A stretch of 64,000 nt of DNA from Enterococcus rivorum. GTDB taxonomy: Bacteria > Bacillota > Bacilli > Lactobacillales > Enterococcaceae. The notes below the pieces were generated by a model. The model was not told the DNA's origin and did no database searches. It worked only from the letters and a program-made list of their open reading frames with translations. Of the stretch, positions 16,674-26,914 are shown piece by piece; position 1 is the first letter of the stretch, and every line of letters starts with the position of its first letter. A program made the translations under genes and the position numbers. The stretch spans positions 124,001-188,000 of the forward strand of contig NZ_MIEK01000001.1 in the NCBI RefSeq assembly GCF_001742285.1, written 5' to 3'.

Positions 16674-19600
16674 TTATTTTAATACCCATACACTTGTTTT
16701 ACCTGGTTCTGACCCTTTGTTCCACCATGATGATACATAGGTTTTCCCCTCATAGATTACCTGATCTCCACCTACATAAATTTTATCTTTATCCCAAGTT
16801 AAAAGGACATTTGATAATAACTTCCAAGCATCTGATGAGTCTGGTCGATTGTTTTGTGTCCAATATTTTGCTTCATATTCTAAACCATTATAGAAGACTC
16901 TATCGCCACCCACATAAATTTTTGTATTTATCCATGTTGTTGATCCTTGAGCCTCTTCTTTTGTTTTCACTGTGAAGAGAGTACTTTTTGCTGATTCTTG
17001 ATTTTTAGTGTCCAAAGCACTTATTTGATAACTATAATTCGTATTTGCTTTTAAGTTGTTATCTACAAAAGAGGCTGTTTTAGTGACTCCAACATTTACA
17101 CCATTTCGATATACAATATAGCCAGAAATCCCAACTGGACTGGTAGCAGCACTCCAACTTAATGAAACAGAGTCTTTTGTAATCGTTGTTGCTTTAATAT
17201 TCATGGGTGTCGTCGGTAATTCTATTTCTACAACCGGCTCTTTCAATGTTTTCAAAGCTAATTCTGTACTTTTCTCAGAGCTAACCCCTGCGGCGTTAAT
17301 TGCAGCAACACTGTACTTATAAGTTGTATTTGGTACAACAGAAGCATCTGAATACTCTAATTTCGATGTTCTGGCAATCTCTTTTCCATCTCTAAACACA
17401 ACAAAAGTTGTTACAGGTTGACTATTTCCGGCATTCCATTTGAACTTAGCAACATTATGAGTAACTTCTGCTGTTGCTAAATTAATTGGAGCTACAGGTT
17501 TCTCTACTTCCTCTGGTTTTGTCAGATGCAATAATTCAGAATACTTTTCAAGCATCTGTGTCTTCTTCGGCTCTGGTAATGAATTGATTGCCACTAATAA
17601 ATTTTTCTTTGCATCACTTTGTATAATATCACTGTTTTTAATCACAGGATCTGATGAAAGGATTGTCGCTGATGCTTCAATTTTATTTAATAAATCTTGT
17701 TCAGGATTATTATTAAGTGTTGTATTTTTTAAACCATTTTTTGTGACAGTCCAATAATTAGTATTTCGATTTGAATCTACAATTTTTTCGTTAGAAACTA
17801 AACGACTTCTAGCTTCAACATGATAAATTTCAATGATATCACCAATTTTTATGGAAATGTTATCTGTCTTTTTAATGGCTTTTGTTCCTTGTATTGTTTT
17901 TTCAAACTTGATTGTTCCATTACTATTTTTAATTTTGACATTCACATATGTTTCACCAGAAAAATAGCTGTGTGGTGATTCATCGGTAATCTTAACTGTT
18001 GCGATTCCTTGGTTAATATTTGTAGATAGCTCACCAAAGTTATTATCTCCTAGACCTAAAAAATTAATTCTTTGATCTGCCAACTTGCTAATAGCCAACT
18101 TATTCAATGTCACTTCTTGTTTATTTTTACTTTCTTTAATATAAACATAGTGTTGATTAGTAGAATAATGCTTCATTGGCTCCCCAGTAAACGCAATAGA
18201 ATAGATACCATTTGGTATGTTTTTGAAAGTCAGAGTATTGGATTGAATAGATTGTTCTTGAATGATTTTATGCCCATCCATTAGTCTCACTTTAACATCT
18301 TTCAATTCATTAATATCTTGAGCATTTACTTTTACCTCTAAATCTCCCTTTAAACCTAAAGGTTGAATGTCGCTGTTTTTGACCATTTCAAAATTCGACG
18401 TTACTACAATTGTAGGATCAATTAGTCGACGTGCTTCTGGTAGTTTATTTTGAGGAACCACATTCGCTAATGATGCCACTGGTGAGTAGCCTCTCAGACG
18501 ATTTTTTTCCATTTGTAAAGGATCTAGAGTCAAACCCCAACCTTCTAATACAGGTGAAAAATCTAGTTGTGCGTTCTCACTATAATATTGATTCAAAAGA
18601 TTAGGTAATGGATAGTTGCTGGAATTAAAGTTAGGTTGGTTCGCAGCTTCCCGGTACCCTTGATACATTTTAGTAAAAGCTTTTTCCCCAGCTTTTTGAT
18701 TCAATAGGGTTAATAAAATTAGCTTTTCTCGTAAATTTACAGCGTCATAAGTCAACTTATTATTGATCATGCTATTATATAGATTGTTTTCAACAATATT
18801 TTTTCTGTTGTAATCAAATAACCAACTCATTTCATCGGCCTTTTTTCCATACTTGTTGTAGTGATAACGAGAGGCAAAAATATTATTAGAAACTTCCCCA
18901 GTGTACATTCCATTTCCATCAAAACTGATTTGATAGCCATGACCTATTTCATGAAGAACCCCCCAATGATCTTTTGTCAACCACATATCGACGCTACTTT
19001 CGCTATTTGCCGTCCAGTTTTCTCCATAGTATGCTCCCCCAGCACCACTATTATCTGCTTTTAAGAAATAACGATTTTTTCCGTTTTGGTTTGTTTTTGA
19101 TGAATTATCGAAACCAGCCATTTGATCGAAAAAGGCAAAAATTTCTTTATATGTTTCGATTAGGTCATCTAACGAAGTATAACCATTCATTTTTTTTGCT
19201 AATGCTTTATCTTGTTTAGGTATCAGTAATTGAAATTCTGCTCCTTTTACCAAGGCATATTCTGCATCTGTTTGATTCCAAAGTGTAAAGAAAGCTTGTT
19301 CATTTTTTTTATATTGATAAGTAGGCAATGTTTTTTGCATTTTGCCACCCACTATTGTATATTCAATAGCTGCATTCTGATTGCCATAAGGTGTATCAAT
19401 AAACGGAACTAACGCTTCTGTCGCACTTATGGTGACCCAGCTAGAGCCTACATTCACTGATTTTTCTCGTTTAGAATCATTTCCTAATAATCGTAGATTA
19501 AGGTTTTTTTTGAAATTTGGATTCGTCTGTCTTATTTTTAACTGAGAACCACTACCTAATACAAAACCTAAATCTTGACGATCATGATATTTCCCTTTAT

Positions 19601-19751
19601 TTGTACCCGAATTAAATATCCACTTAGGTTCTTCAATACTTACAACATTCATCGTTCCTTGATTTTGTGCATATGTTACAGATGATCCTGTAAATAATAC
19701 TATCAAAAAGAGTCCTGCGCAAAGAAGTACCTGTTTTAAACTATTTTTCAT
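16674..19751 (-). CDS. Secreted M60-family (enhancin/mucinase-like) metalloprotease with FnIII and CBM5/12 modules
   Basis: A 1025-residue protein with a signal peptide (about 1-28, ending VTYAQ) and an M60-like peptidase domain (about 50-420). The domain contains H267-E-I-G-H271 followed by E286, the HExxH...E zinc site of the enhancin/M60 family that attacks mucin-type glycoproteins. The middle (about 440-700) is uncharacterised and includes short Ig-like stretches. Two fibronectin III domains (about 765-940) and two C-terminal CBM5/12-like modules (about 945-1025, each with KIYVGGD) follow. The last modules relate it to the flanking chitinases, so the three enzymes probably work on the same kind of glycan-rich surface. 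No cell-wall anchor is visible. Confidence 0.88.
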   Translation of the reverse strand: MKNSLKQVLLCAGLFLIVLFTGSSVTYAQNQGTMNVVSIEEPKWIFNSGTNKGKYHDRQDLGFVLGSGSQLKIRQTNPNFKKNLNLRLLGNDSKREKSVNVGSSWVTISATEALVPFIDTPYGNQNAAIEYTIVGGKMQKTLPTYQYKKNEQAFFTLWNQTDAEYALVKGAEFQLLIPKQDKALAKKMNGYTSLDDLIETYKEIFAFFDQMAGFDNSSKTNQNGKNRYFLKADNSGAGGAYYGENWTANSESSVDMWLTKDHWGVLHEIGHGYQISFDGNGMYTGEVSNNIFASRYHYNKYGKKADEMSWLFDYNRKNIVENNLYNSMINNKLTYDAVNLREKLILLTLLNQKAGEKAFTKMYQGYREAANQPNFNSSNYPLPNLLNQYYSENAQLDFSPVLEGWGLTLDPLQMEKNRLRGYSPVASLANVVPQNKLPEARRLIDPTIVVTSNFEMVKNSDIQPLGLKGDLEVKVNAQDINELKDVKVRLMDGHKIIQEQSIQSNTLTFKNIPNGIYSIAFTGEPMKHYSTNQHYVYIKESKNKQEVTLNKLAISKLADQRINFLGLGDNNFGELSTNINQGIATVKITDESPHSYFSGETYVNVKIKNSNGTIKFEKTIQGTKAIKKTDNISIKIGDIIEIYHVEARSRLVSNEKIVDSNRNTNYWTVTKNGLKNTTLNNNPEQDLLNKIEASATILSSDPVIKNSDIIQSDAKKNLLVAINSLPEPKKTQMLEKYSELLHLTKPEEVEKPVAPINLATAEVTHNVAKFKWNAGNSQPVTTFVVFRDGKEIARTSKLEYSDASVVPNTTYKYSVAAINAAGVSSEKSTELALKTLKEPVVEIELPTTPMNIKATTITKDSVSLSWSAATSPVGISGYIVYRNGVNVGVTKTASFVDNNLKANTNYSYQISALDTKNQESAKSTLFTVKTKEEAQGSTTWINTKIYVGGDRVFYNGLEYEAKYWTQNNRPDSSDAWKLLSNVLLTWDKDKIYVGGDQVIYEGKTYVSSWWNKGSEPGKTSVWVLK

Positions 19752-19870
19752 TTTTTCATTCCTTTTCCTTGATAATAAACTTTAATTGTTTGTAAATATT
19801 GCCTCTTTGATCATATCTTCTTAAGGAATCGAAATTTACCCGAATTTTTTATCTACTTTGTCACTTGGCA

Positions 19871-19917
19871 TATAGAAATGCTAGGAACATATATTCGACG
19901 TCTCTAGCATTTCTATA
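19871..19917. terminator. Hairpin between the double chitinase and the M60 gene
   Basis: A perfect 14-bp stem (TATAGAAATGCTAG at 19871-19884 with CTAGCATTTCTATA at 19904-19917) follows the chitinase stop codon. It lacks a T run on the minus strand, so it may be a processing or stability element or an imperfect terminator. Confidence 0.5.
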
Positions 19918-19932
19918 TTACTCCTACCTATT

Positions 19933-22900
19933 TTATAGTTTTTGCCAAGGACTACCAATGGCATCTGGAACATTACCTTTTGTCCACCATTTGGCTTTGT
20001 ATTGATTTCCTTTATAAGTTACTTTATCGCCAGCTACGTAAATTTTACTTGCACTCCATTCACTAATAGAAGGCTCTGATAATTCTGGATTGGCAAGTCT
20101 CCACGGACCATATGCACCAGATTGATCTGGGTGGTTTCCTTGTGTCCAATGATTCGCAATGTATTCTTTTCCTTTATACATTACACGATCTTTTGCAACG
20201 TAAATCTTAGTTGCAGACCACTCTGGAATAGTACTTCCTGTTTCTTTTGTCGTTGTGAAAGCTACCGTTACAGGGGTAGAAACTTGATTTTCATTATCTA
20301 CCGCTTTTACAGTGACTGTATACGAAGTATTTTCCTTAAGGCTTGTTAATTTAATTGTTGTGCCAACAGTTTCAGATTCTTTGGCTTGTGTAGTGCCACT
20401 TTCTTTTACAGATACTTGATATTTTTTAATTCCAATTGGACTTGTTGCTGCAGCCCATTGAATAGTTGCAGTCGTATTTGAAATATCAGTTACTTTTAAT
20501 TCTTTAACCGCAGAAGGTTTACCAATTTCTTTTGCTGTAGTGAAAGATGCTTCTCCTGCTTCAGAAGATTGATCTTTCTTATCTACAGCTACAACTTTTA
20601 CTGAATAATTAGTACCTGCAGTCAAGCCGCTGATACGTTGAGTTGTTTTATCTGTCGTAAATGTTAGTGTTTTTCCGCCACCTGTTACTGTTAATTGATA
20701 TTCTTTGATTCCAACCGTACTTTGTGATGCTTCCCAAGTTACGTTTGCTGAATCTTTTGTAATATTTCCAACCGCTACATCTTTAGGTGTAGATGGTTTT
20801 TCTGGTTGTGGCTCTGTTGAGTCTTCAATGAATTTATTCGCTACGTTACTGAATTCGTATTTATTTTTTACTTGTCCTTGACCGTTGTCAATTTGTGCGT
20901 CTCTGTTCATTGACCAGAATGAAACCATTCCAATTTTCTTGCTGCGAGCATGATCTACTACTTTTGTCATCATTTCTTTTGAGAAATATGGATGAGCTGC
21001 TCCTTCGAATCCAACTGATGGAGTTGTTCCTATTTTCGCATACGCTTGCTCAGTTGTTAATGTAGTCTTTGCGTAGTTTTTATAGTGATCTTTCACTTGT
21101 TTCATTGTATTGTCAACAGCTTCAATTGAACCTTGAGCATAGTCTGGAACACTAGATCCGTAAACCATCGTCATGATATTTACTAGTTTTAAGTCTACCC
21201 CTTCTTCAAGGTATGCTTTCAATACATTTAAACCACTTGAAATTAGACCTGAAGGCATTACCGGCAAGGTCAATGTCACTTCAACACCTGTTTTATCTTG
21301 TAATCGCTTGATTGCTTTAGCATTCGCTTTATTGTGGTTATAATCCATTGCACCTGCTTCAACATCTAAATCAATTCGAGTGACACCATAGCCCTCTACG
21401 ACTTCTGTATAAGCTTTTTCTAAAATCGCTACATCCTGAGTTTTTTCCCAGAATGCACCTGAGTTTAATCCACCAAATGATAGTGTAACGTCGCCGCCTT
21501 CTGCACGAATTTCACGAATAGATTTTTTAATTCCTTCATATTGCCACTTGTCATTACCAGCTTCGCTTAGCGCTCTATGACCGCCCCAGCCCCATTCAAG
21601 TTTTCCATTTTTTACTTCAACAGCTTGCATAAATCCTAGGTTAAAGAACTTAGTGCCAGATTCCTTAAACATTTTTTTCAAATCAGGAGCACCATTATTG
21701 CCGCCACTAGATACATAAGCAACCATATCTACATATGGTGCTACTACTTTATTTGGCCATTGAATTCCTTTACCAACCCCAAAATCAGGAGTTGTTTCTG
21801 TTTTTATTACAGTAATTGTACGTTTTTGTTCAGCTTTTAATCCATTGTCATCTGTTACACTATAAGTTAACTCATAGCTTCCAGCTTGATTCGTATTCAC
21901 ATTTCCTGTAACACTAATTTTGTTCGTTATGTCTTTTCCAGCTGCATCCTTAGCAGTAATTCCTGCCATTTTATCAAATGCGTCCCCGACATTAATTGTT
22001 TTGTTGCTAATTCCACTAAATGTTGGTGGTGTTGTAGGTTTTTCTTTTTCTTTCACAGTAATTTTTCTTGTTGCTGTTGCAACTTTATTGCTACTGTTTG
22101 TGACTGAATACGTTAAAGTATAGACACCTGCTTTATTTGTTTCAACATTACCAACAATCGATAATTTACTTGTTAAATCTCCATCGATTTTATCACTTGC
22201 AGATACTCCTGCTTTCGGATCAAACGCATCACCAACAGTAATGGTTCTATCTTGTACGCCAGAAATAACAGGTACACTAACTTCTGGTGTCGTATTGCCT
22301 AAAATTGTTTGAGATGCTAAAACAGTATTTTTGTCAAAATATTGAACCATTTCAACTTTTTCGATTTTACTTGGGTCAACTTCAGCGCCATTTTTAGCAG
22401 CTAATTTGAAATCAATTTTTGCTCCTGGTGAGATGAATCTAGAATCATATTGCGTTGCAACATTCACATAGGTTTTACCATCTTTTGCTGTTACTTCTCC
22501 AGCTTTGTAATCGCCTCTTTCTAAGGTGCTTCCATCTTTCATTGTAATTACAAAAGTTGGTTTTTTGACTGTGAAGTAATATCTGCTAGCTGCTCCCAAT
22601 GCAACATTGGAACTAACAAGTCTTTCGCGATTGGTTACGTTAATACCATAGCCATCTTTTCCAGAATCTGTCTTAACTTTGCCAGCCTTGAATTCAACGT
22701 TCAATTTAGATTTATCTATAGTAACTGTTTCAGGTACTTTTTGATCTCCATATAAACCTTTTTTGATTGCTGTTGACAACTCATTACGTTTACCAGAGCC
22801 TGTTGAATCCTTATCATTTGAAGCCATCCATGAGATAACCCCACCTAATTGGTTTTGTTTCACATACTCTGTTTTGTGTTGGATTGATTTAGCATTATCA

Positions 22901-24165
22901 AAAGTATATACCTGTTTTGTTGATTCACTATATAGGTACGGTGCTTTTGAAACATCATCCCAATACTCTTTTAAATCTGGTACTTTTCGTTTTAGTTGAT
23001 CTAGATTCCGGTATGACCAAACCCCGCCGGCACGACCACCATCGCCTAAATTTAAAGGCAACTCATTGCTTGCGCCTCGACTTGGTGAGTGATCTGCATC
23101 TTTACTATTTAGTGCTGCTTTTTGGAAAAGCCCTGGTAAATTCGGATTATCTCCTTTTTCCACAGTATTCCAACCACGAGTATACATTGCTGCACCAATT
23201 ACTATTTTATTTGCAGGAACATTTTTACTACGTAAATAGTTTACAACTGTTTCTACTGAATAATCGTTTGGTGCATCTGGATGTGCATAAAGTGCGGTAT
23301 GATGGGCACTCTTTTCACTAAAAGCACCATTCATATCATAGGTCATCATATTTCCGAAATCGATAATCTCAAATAGTCGTTCAACATCAATTCCCTTTTC
23401 CAGCTGTCCGATTGTTCCTGGTAAAGCACATGTTAGTTCATAATACTTGTCTAACTCAGCACCCTGCTTGTCTAACGCCGTTCTAAATTCACTCATTAAT
23501 GTAATGAAGTTGTCAGTATCTGCTGGTGTTGCATTAGGAGTCCCTTCATCATTTTTGTTATCTACTTTATCTGGCTGTCTTGGGCTATTTGGGTATTCCC
23601 AATCGACATCTACAAAATCCATCCCTGTATATTTAATGAACTCTAATACATTGTCGATATAGTTTTTACGTTTTTCTGGATTAGCTGCAATTACAGAAAA
23701 ATTAGCAGATTTTGACCAACCACCTAAAGAAATTCCAACTTTTAAGTTTCTATTTTTTGATTTTAAAGCTGTAAAAGCAGGAATTAAGCCAGAAAGAGCA
23801 GTATCCCAACCAATATCTGCATTCCCAACCGGTGCACCAAAGGCAGCATCTTTATCTGTTAAAATCAGTTCCCCATTTGCATCCATCGCAAGAAATGCAT
23901 AATTAAGATGAGTATACAAGCTTGCATCTAAGTTGCTTGGATAAAAATTATTTTGTCCTCCCCATATCGACCAATCTCCATAATACATCACATTACGGTA
24001 TGGAACTTGTTCTGCTTTAGGACTTACTGGCTCTTCAGCATGTGCTTCAGTTGGTGTCAATGTTGCAATCCCCATTGCTGCTGTTGCAAATGTTGAAGAT
24101 GCCATTACTGCTGCCATTGATAGAGACGTAGCGACACGAACCCTTTTAATGCTTACCTTTTTCAT
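19933..24165 (-). CDS. Secreted double-GH18 chitinase with Ig-like, FnIII and CBM5/12 modules
   Basis: About 1410 residues. The order is: signal peptide (about 1-45); first GH18 barrel (about 55-470, LGGWSKS and DFVDVDWE); accessory domain as in the other chitinase; two bacterial Ig-like domains (about 640-790); second GH18 barrel (about 810-1120, LSFGGLNSG and RIDLDVEAG); two fibronectin III domains (about 1130-1310); two CBM5/12-like modules (about 1315-1410). The two barrels belong to different GH18 subfamilies, so one protein may combine exo- and endo-type cleavage; which is which is not shown. The ATG at 24165 has AAGGA nine bases upstream. The N-terminal half closely matches the 13297-15861 chitinase. 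Confidence 0.92.
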   Translation of the reverse strand: MKKVSIKRVRVATSLSMAAVMASSTFATAAMGIATLTPTEAHAEEPVSPKAEQVPYRNVMYYGDWSIWGGQNNFYPSNLDASLYTHLNYAFLAMDANGELILTDKDAAFGAPVGNADIGWDTALSGLIPAFTALKSKNRNLKVGISLGGWSKSANFSVIAANPEKRKNYIDNVLEFIKYTGMDFVDVDWEYPNSPRQPDKVDNKNDEGTPNATPADTDNFITLMSEFRTALDKQGAELDKYYELTCALPGTIGQLEKGIDVERLFEIIDFGNMMTYDMNGAFSEKSAHHTALYAHPDAPNDYSVETVVNYLRSKNVPANKIVIGAAMYTRGWNTVEKGDNPNLPGLFQKAALNSKDADHSPSRGASNELPLNLGDGGRAGGVWSYRNLDQLKRKVPDLKEYWDDVSKAPYLYSESTKQVYTFDNAKSIQHKTEYVKQNQLGGVISWMASNDKDSTGSGKRNELSTAIKKGLYGDQKVPETVTIDKSKLNVEFKAGKVKTDSGKDGYGINVTNRERLVSSNVALGAASRYYFTVKKPTFVITMKDGSTLERGDYKAGEVTAKDGKTYVNVATQYDSRFISPGAKIDFKLAAKNGAEVDPSKIEKVEMVQYFDKNTVLASQTILGNTTPEVSVPVISGVQDRTITVGDAFDPKAGVSASDKIDGDLTSKLSIVGNVETNKAGVYTLTYSVTNSSNKVATATRKITVKEKEKPTTPPTFSGISNKTINVGDAFDKMAGITAKDAAGKDITNKISVTGNVNTNQAGSYELTYSVTDDNGLKAEQKRTITVIKTETTPDFGVGKGIQWPNKVVAPYVDMVAYVSSGGNNGAPDLKKMFKESGTKFFNLGFMQAVEVKNGKLEWGWGGHRALSEAGNDKWQYEGIKKSIREIRAEGGDVTLSFGGLNSGAFWEKTQDVAILEKAYTEVVEGYGVTRIDLDVEAGAMDYNHNKANAKAIKRLQDKTGVEVTLTLPVMPSGLISSGLNVLKAYLEEGVDLKLVNIMTMVYGSSVPDYAQGSIEAVDNTMKQVKDHYKNYAKTTLTTEQAYAKIGTTPSVGFEGAAHPYFSKEMMTKVVDHARSKKIGMVSFWSMNRDAQIDNGQGQVKNKYEFSNVANKFIEDSTEPQPEKPSTPKDVAVGNITKDSANVTWEASQSTVGIKEYQLTVTGGGKTLTFTTDKTTQRISGLTAGTNYSVKVVAVDKKDQSSEAGEASFTTAKEIGKPSAVKELKVTDISNTTATIQWAAATSPIGIKKYQVSVKESGTTQAKESETVGTTIKLTSLKENTSYTVTVKAVDNENQVSTPVTVAFTTTKETGSTIPEWSATKIYVAKDRVMYKGKEYIANHWTQGNHPDQSGAYGPWRLANPELSEPSISEWSASKIYVAGDKVTYKGNQYKAKWWTKGNVPDAIGSPWQKL

Positions 24166-24882
24166 TAATAATCCTTCCCTTCTCATTCTGGTAAGTCTCA
24201 GTCAATAAACGAATCACTTCCAACCTACTCATGTTAAAAAGATTGCTACTCTTATGAATAAAACAAATTTCCCATTGAATTCAACTTATTTAAAAGACTT
24301 TTTGCCAATTGATGATATGCATTGCTTAGTTATATTTGTTTTTTTTGACAATCTAAAATTTAAGCCTTTTCATAAATAGAATATAGAGTAGCATTATCTG
24401 TTAGCGTAAGTATGATTCCCCTGTTGAGATTCATCTATAGATTACTTTGAGTTACCACAGGTCTTTTTATAGAATAAAATCCAAATAACAACGCGTTATT
24501 TTTAAATCTCATTCTCAGAAATTATAAAATGTGTATTGTTATTCTACAAGTTCAAAAAGAGGAGACAGCGAAGACTATTTTGAACGATTTAACTAGTTAT
24601 ATCGTCTAAAAGAACGCATGTATATTCATAATTTACCTCTTTTTTCTAAATAATATTCTTTTTTTACCTAATTGTTTTTTTTTGAACAGAATAACATTTA
24701 TTAATTATTTATTCCCTCAAGAAATAGAAAAACACTTATTTCTCAGGAAAAATTTTGTTTTTTAACACATTAAAGAACACTTTTCTAATGGAGTTCCTAA
24801 AGACACTTTCTTTTTTTGTTTCAAATTTTTTAGTTTAAACAAAAAATTATCCTCTTCTGTTCAAAAATCTCTCATTACATAT
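24166..24882. other. AT-rich intergenic region upstream of the double chitinase
   Basis: About 720 bp with no open frame of note and no recognisable RNA gene. It must contain the chitinase promoter. It is rich in short T runs and small AT palindromes. I find nothing else I can support. Confidence 0.5.
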
Positions 24883-24921
24883 AAAAAAATTCAACAAAGA
24901 ATTTTTACTCTTCATTGAATT
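24883..24921 (-). terminator. Terminator of the men operon
   Basis: An imperfect 12-bp stem (ATTCAACAAAGA at 24889-24900 with TCTTCATTGAAT at 24909-24920). On the minus strand it is followed by TTTTTTTATATG. It lies about 40 bp after the menC stop codon. Confidence 0.75.
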
Positions 24922-24961
24922 CAAATATCTCTTATTTATTTATAGTTGGCTGTAAGTTCAG

Positions 24962-26080
24962 CTAAATTTTGTTCTTATTATAAAGTGTCTCTCTTTGTCC
25001 CCATTGATTTAAAACAGCTTGATTCAACTTAACTCCAATTCCTAAACCAGATGGTACACGCAGGCTGCCTTTTTCCAATTCAAAAGGTTCTGTAATTACA
25101 TCTTCATAGAAATAGCGGTTATATGCTGAAATATCTCCTGGAAAAGTGAATACTTTTTGAGAAGCGAATTGAAGGTTCAAAGCTCGCCCAATTCCAGATT
25201 CAAACATTCCTCCTAACCAGACTAACAACTCTTTTTCCTGACAAAATTGAACAATTCTCAATGCTTCAGTAATCCCTCCAACACGAGGAATTTTCAAATT
25301 TATACTCTGGCAACTTCCCAACGCGTAAGCTAACTGACAATCTTTTAAACTACGAATATTTTCATCTAAACAAATTTTTGTTTGAAGCGCTTGTTGTAAA
25401 AGACTATGGTCTAAAAAATCATTTGCTGCGAAAGGTTGCTCAATCATCGCTAATTGAAATTGATCTAATTTTTGCAAATGAGGGATGTCATCTACTGTGT
25501 ACGCAGAATTTCCATCGACCATTAATTCTAATCTAGGGAATTGCTGACGAATATAGGCTACTGGTTTTAAATCATATCCAGGTTTAATTTTTAACTTTAC
25601 TCTTTGATAGCCCTGATTGACATACTCTGCTATTTGTTCTAAAAGAAGGTCTAAATCTCTTTGAATTCCCACACTAACGCCAACTGGGATCATTTTCCTC
25701 GTGTCAGTAAAGAAAGTTTTCAACGATTGATTCTGTCTTTTCGCGTATAAATCCCAGACTGCTGTTTCTAGGCTAGATTTTGCCATCTCATTCCCTTTGA
25801 CAACTGAAAAACGTTCACTAATTTCTTCTGGATGCAGTATTTCATCCTGTATTAGCAATGGAATTAAATGCTTGGTAACAATAATCCGAGCCGTTTCCAA
25901 AGTCTCTTCTATGTAATCTGGCTGTTCAAAGGCAACTAGTTCCCCCAGACCTTGATTCCCTAATTCATCGGTAAGTATTAATAAATCAAAAGCTTTCTCT
26001 GTTAGAAGACCATAACTTGTTTCAAAAGGAGTTCGTAATGGCAAACGAACGCGATACGTATCAATTCGACAAATTTCCAT
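24962..26080 (-). CDS. menC: o-Succinylbenzoate synthase
   Basis: About 372 residues of the enolase superfamily (muconate lactonizing subgroup). It dehydrates SHCHC to o-succinylbenzoate in menaquinone synthesis. Visible motifs are the catalytic KLKIKPG (KxK), metal ligands in VDGNSAY, IEQPF and LDENI, and a C-terminal ARG-like GGMFESGIGRA. The start at 26080 has AAGGAGA upstream and overlaps the end of menH by 20 bp, which suggests coupled translation. It is the last gene of the men operon. Confidence 0.93.
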   Translation of the reverse strand: MEICRIDTYRVRLPLRTPFETSYGLLTEKAFDLLILTDELGNQGLGELVAFEQPDYIEETLETARIIVTKHLIPLLIQDEILHPEEISERFSVVKGNEMAKSSLETAVWDLYAKRQNQSLKTFFTDTRKMIPVGVSVGIQRDLDLLLEQIAEYVNQGYQRVKLKIKPGYDLKPVAYIRQQFPRLELMVDGNSAYTVDDIPHLQKLDQFQLAMIEQPFAANDFLDHSLLQQALQTKICLDENIRSLKDCQLAYALGSCQSINLKIPRVGGITEALRIVQFCQEKELLVWLGGMFESGIGRALNLQFASQKVFTFPGDISAYNRYFYEDVITEPFELEKGSLRVPSGLGIGVKLNQAVLNQWGQRETLYNKNKI

Positions 26081-26909
26081 GAAAATCTTCTCCTTCAAGC
26101 ATTTTCTTATTCACTAATTTTGAAACCAAATCAGGCTTTTCTAAATGTACACAGTGGCCGGCATTTTCGACAACCGCTAACTCTATTTTGGACTGAAGCT
26201 TTCGCATTTCCTCTGCAATAGCAACAAATTTTGAATCCGCTGATCCAACAATCAACAGGGTAGGAATCTCTGAAAGTACTAGCAACTCACTCCAAAAGCT
26301 CGGTTGAACCCCCGTCCCCATAAACCATAGACTACAGATTAATCCAAATTTATTTTGATTTAATCGTTGATTACGAACTGTCTCTTGAATTCCTTTAGGC
26401 AACTGTTTTTGAGTCTCGAATAATTTCAAATTTTCCCATTTATCCACAAAGGTTTCAAGGGAATGTGAATAAATGAATTGAGCTAATTGCTGATCACTTT
26501 TCTTTCTTTGGTGACGCTCTTTTTCTGTTCTCAATCCTGGAGAACCACTTTCTAAAAGCAATTTTTCTACTTTTGAAGGAAACATACATGCAATTCCTAA
26601 AGCCACTCTAGCGCCCATGGAATAACCAAATAATGAAAAAGTTTCAAGTCCTAAATTTTCTGCTAATAAAACAATTGCTTCACAGACCTTATTAAACTGA
26701 TAATGATAAGGGTGGACAAAACTATCTGTGTTCCCATGACCGATTAAATCAACTGCTAAAATATTATATTTTTTTGTTTCTCTGAACAGTGGAAGAAAAG
26801 TTTGAGAAGATCCTGTAAATCCATGGAGACAAATTAAAGTGGGTAACTGTTTTTTGTACCCAAAAAGCCATTGATAATAATAATTTACCCCTTTAATTGT
26901 CTTCTGCAT
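26061..26909 (-). CDS. menH: SHCHC synthase, MenH-type alpha/beta hydrolase
   Basis: A 282-residue alpha/beta hydrolase with the oxyanion-hole motif HGFTGSSQTF, nucleophile elbow GYSMGARV and catalytic histidine in NAGHCVHLEKP. In the men pathway this enzyme removes pyruvate from SEPHCHC to give SHCHC. The placement between menD and menC supports MenH over other hydrolases. It starts 5 bp after the menD stop and overlaps menC at its own 3' end. Confidence 0.92.
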   Translation of the reverse strand: MQKTIKGVNYYYQWLFGYKKQLPTLICLHGFTGSSQTFLPLFRETKKYNILAVDLIGHGNTDSFVHPYHYQFNKVCEAIVLLAENLGLETFSLFGYSMGARVALGIACMFPSKVEKLLLESGSPGLRTEKERHQRKKSDQQLAQFIYSHSLETFVDKWENLKLFETQKQLPKGIQETVRNQRLNQNKFGLICSLWFMGTGVQPSFWSELLVLSEIPTLLIVGSADSKFVAIAEEMRKLQSKIELAVVENAGHCVHLEKPDLVSKLVNKKMLEGEDFHGNLSN

Positions 26910-26914
26910 GTTTT

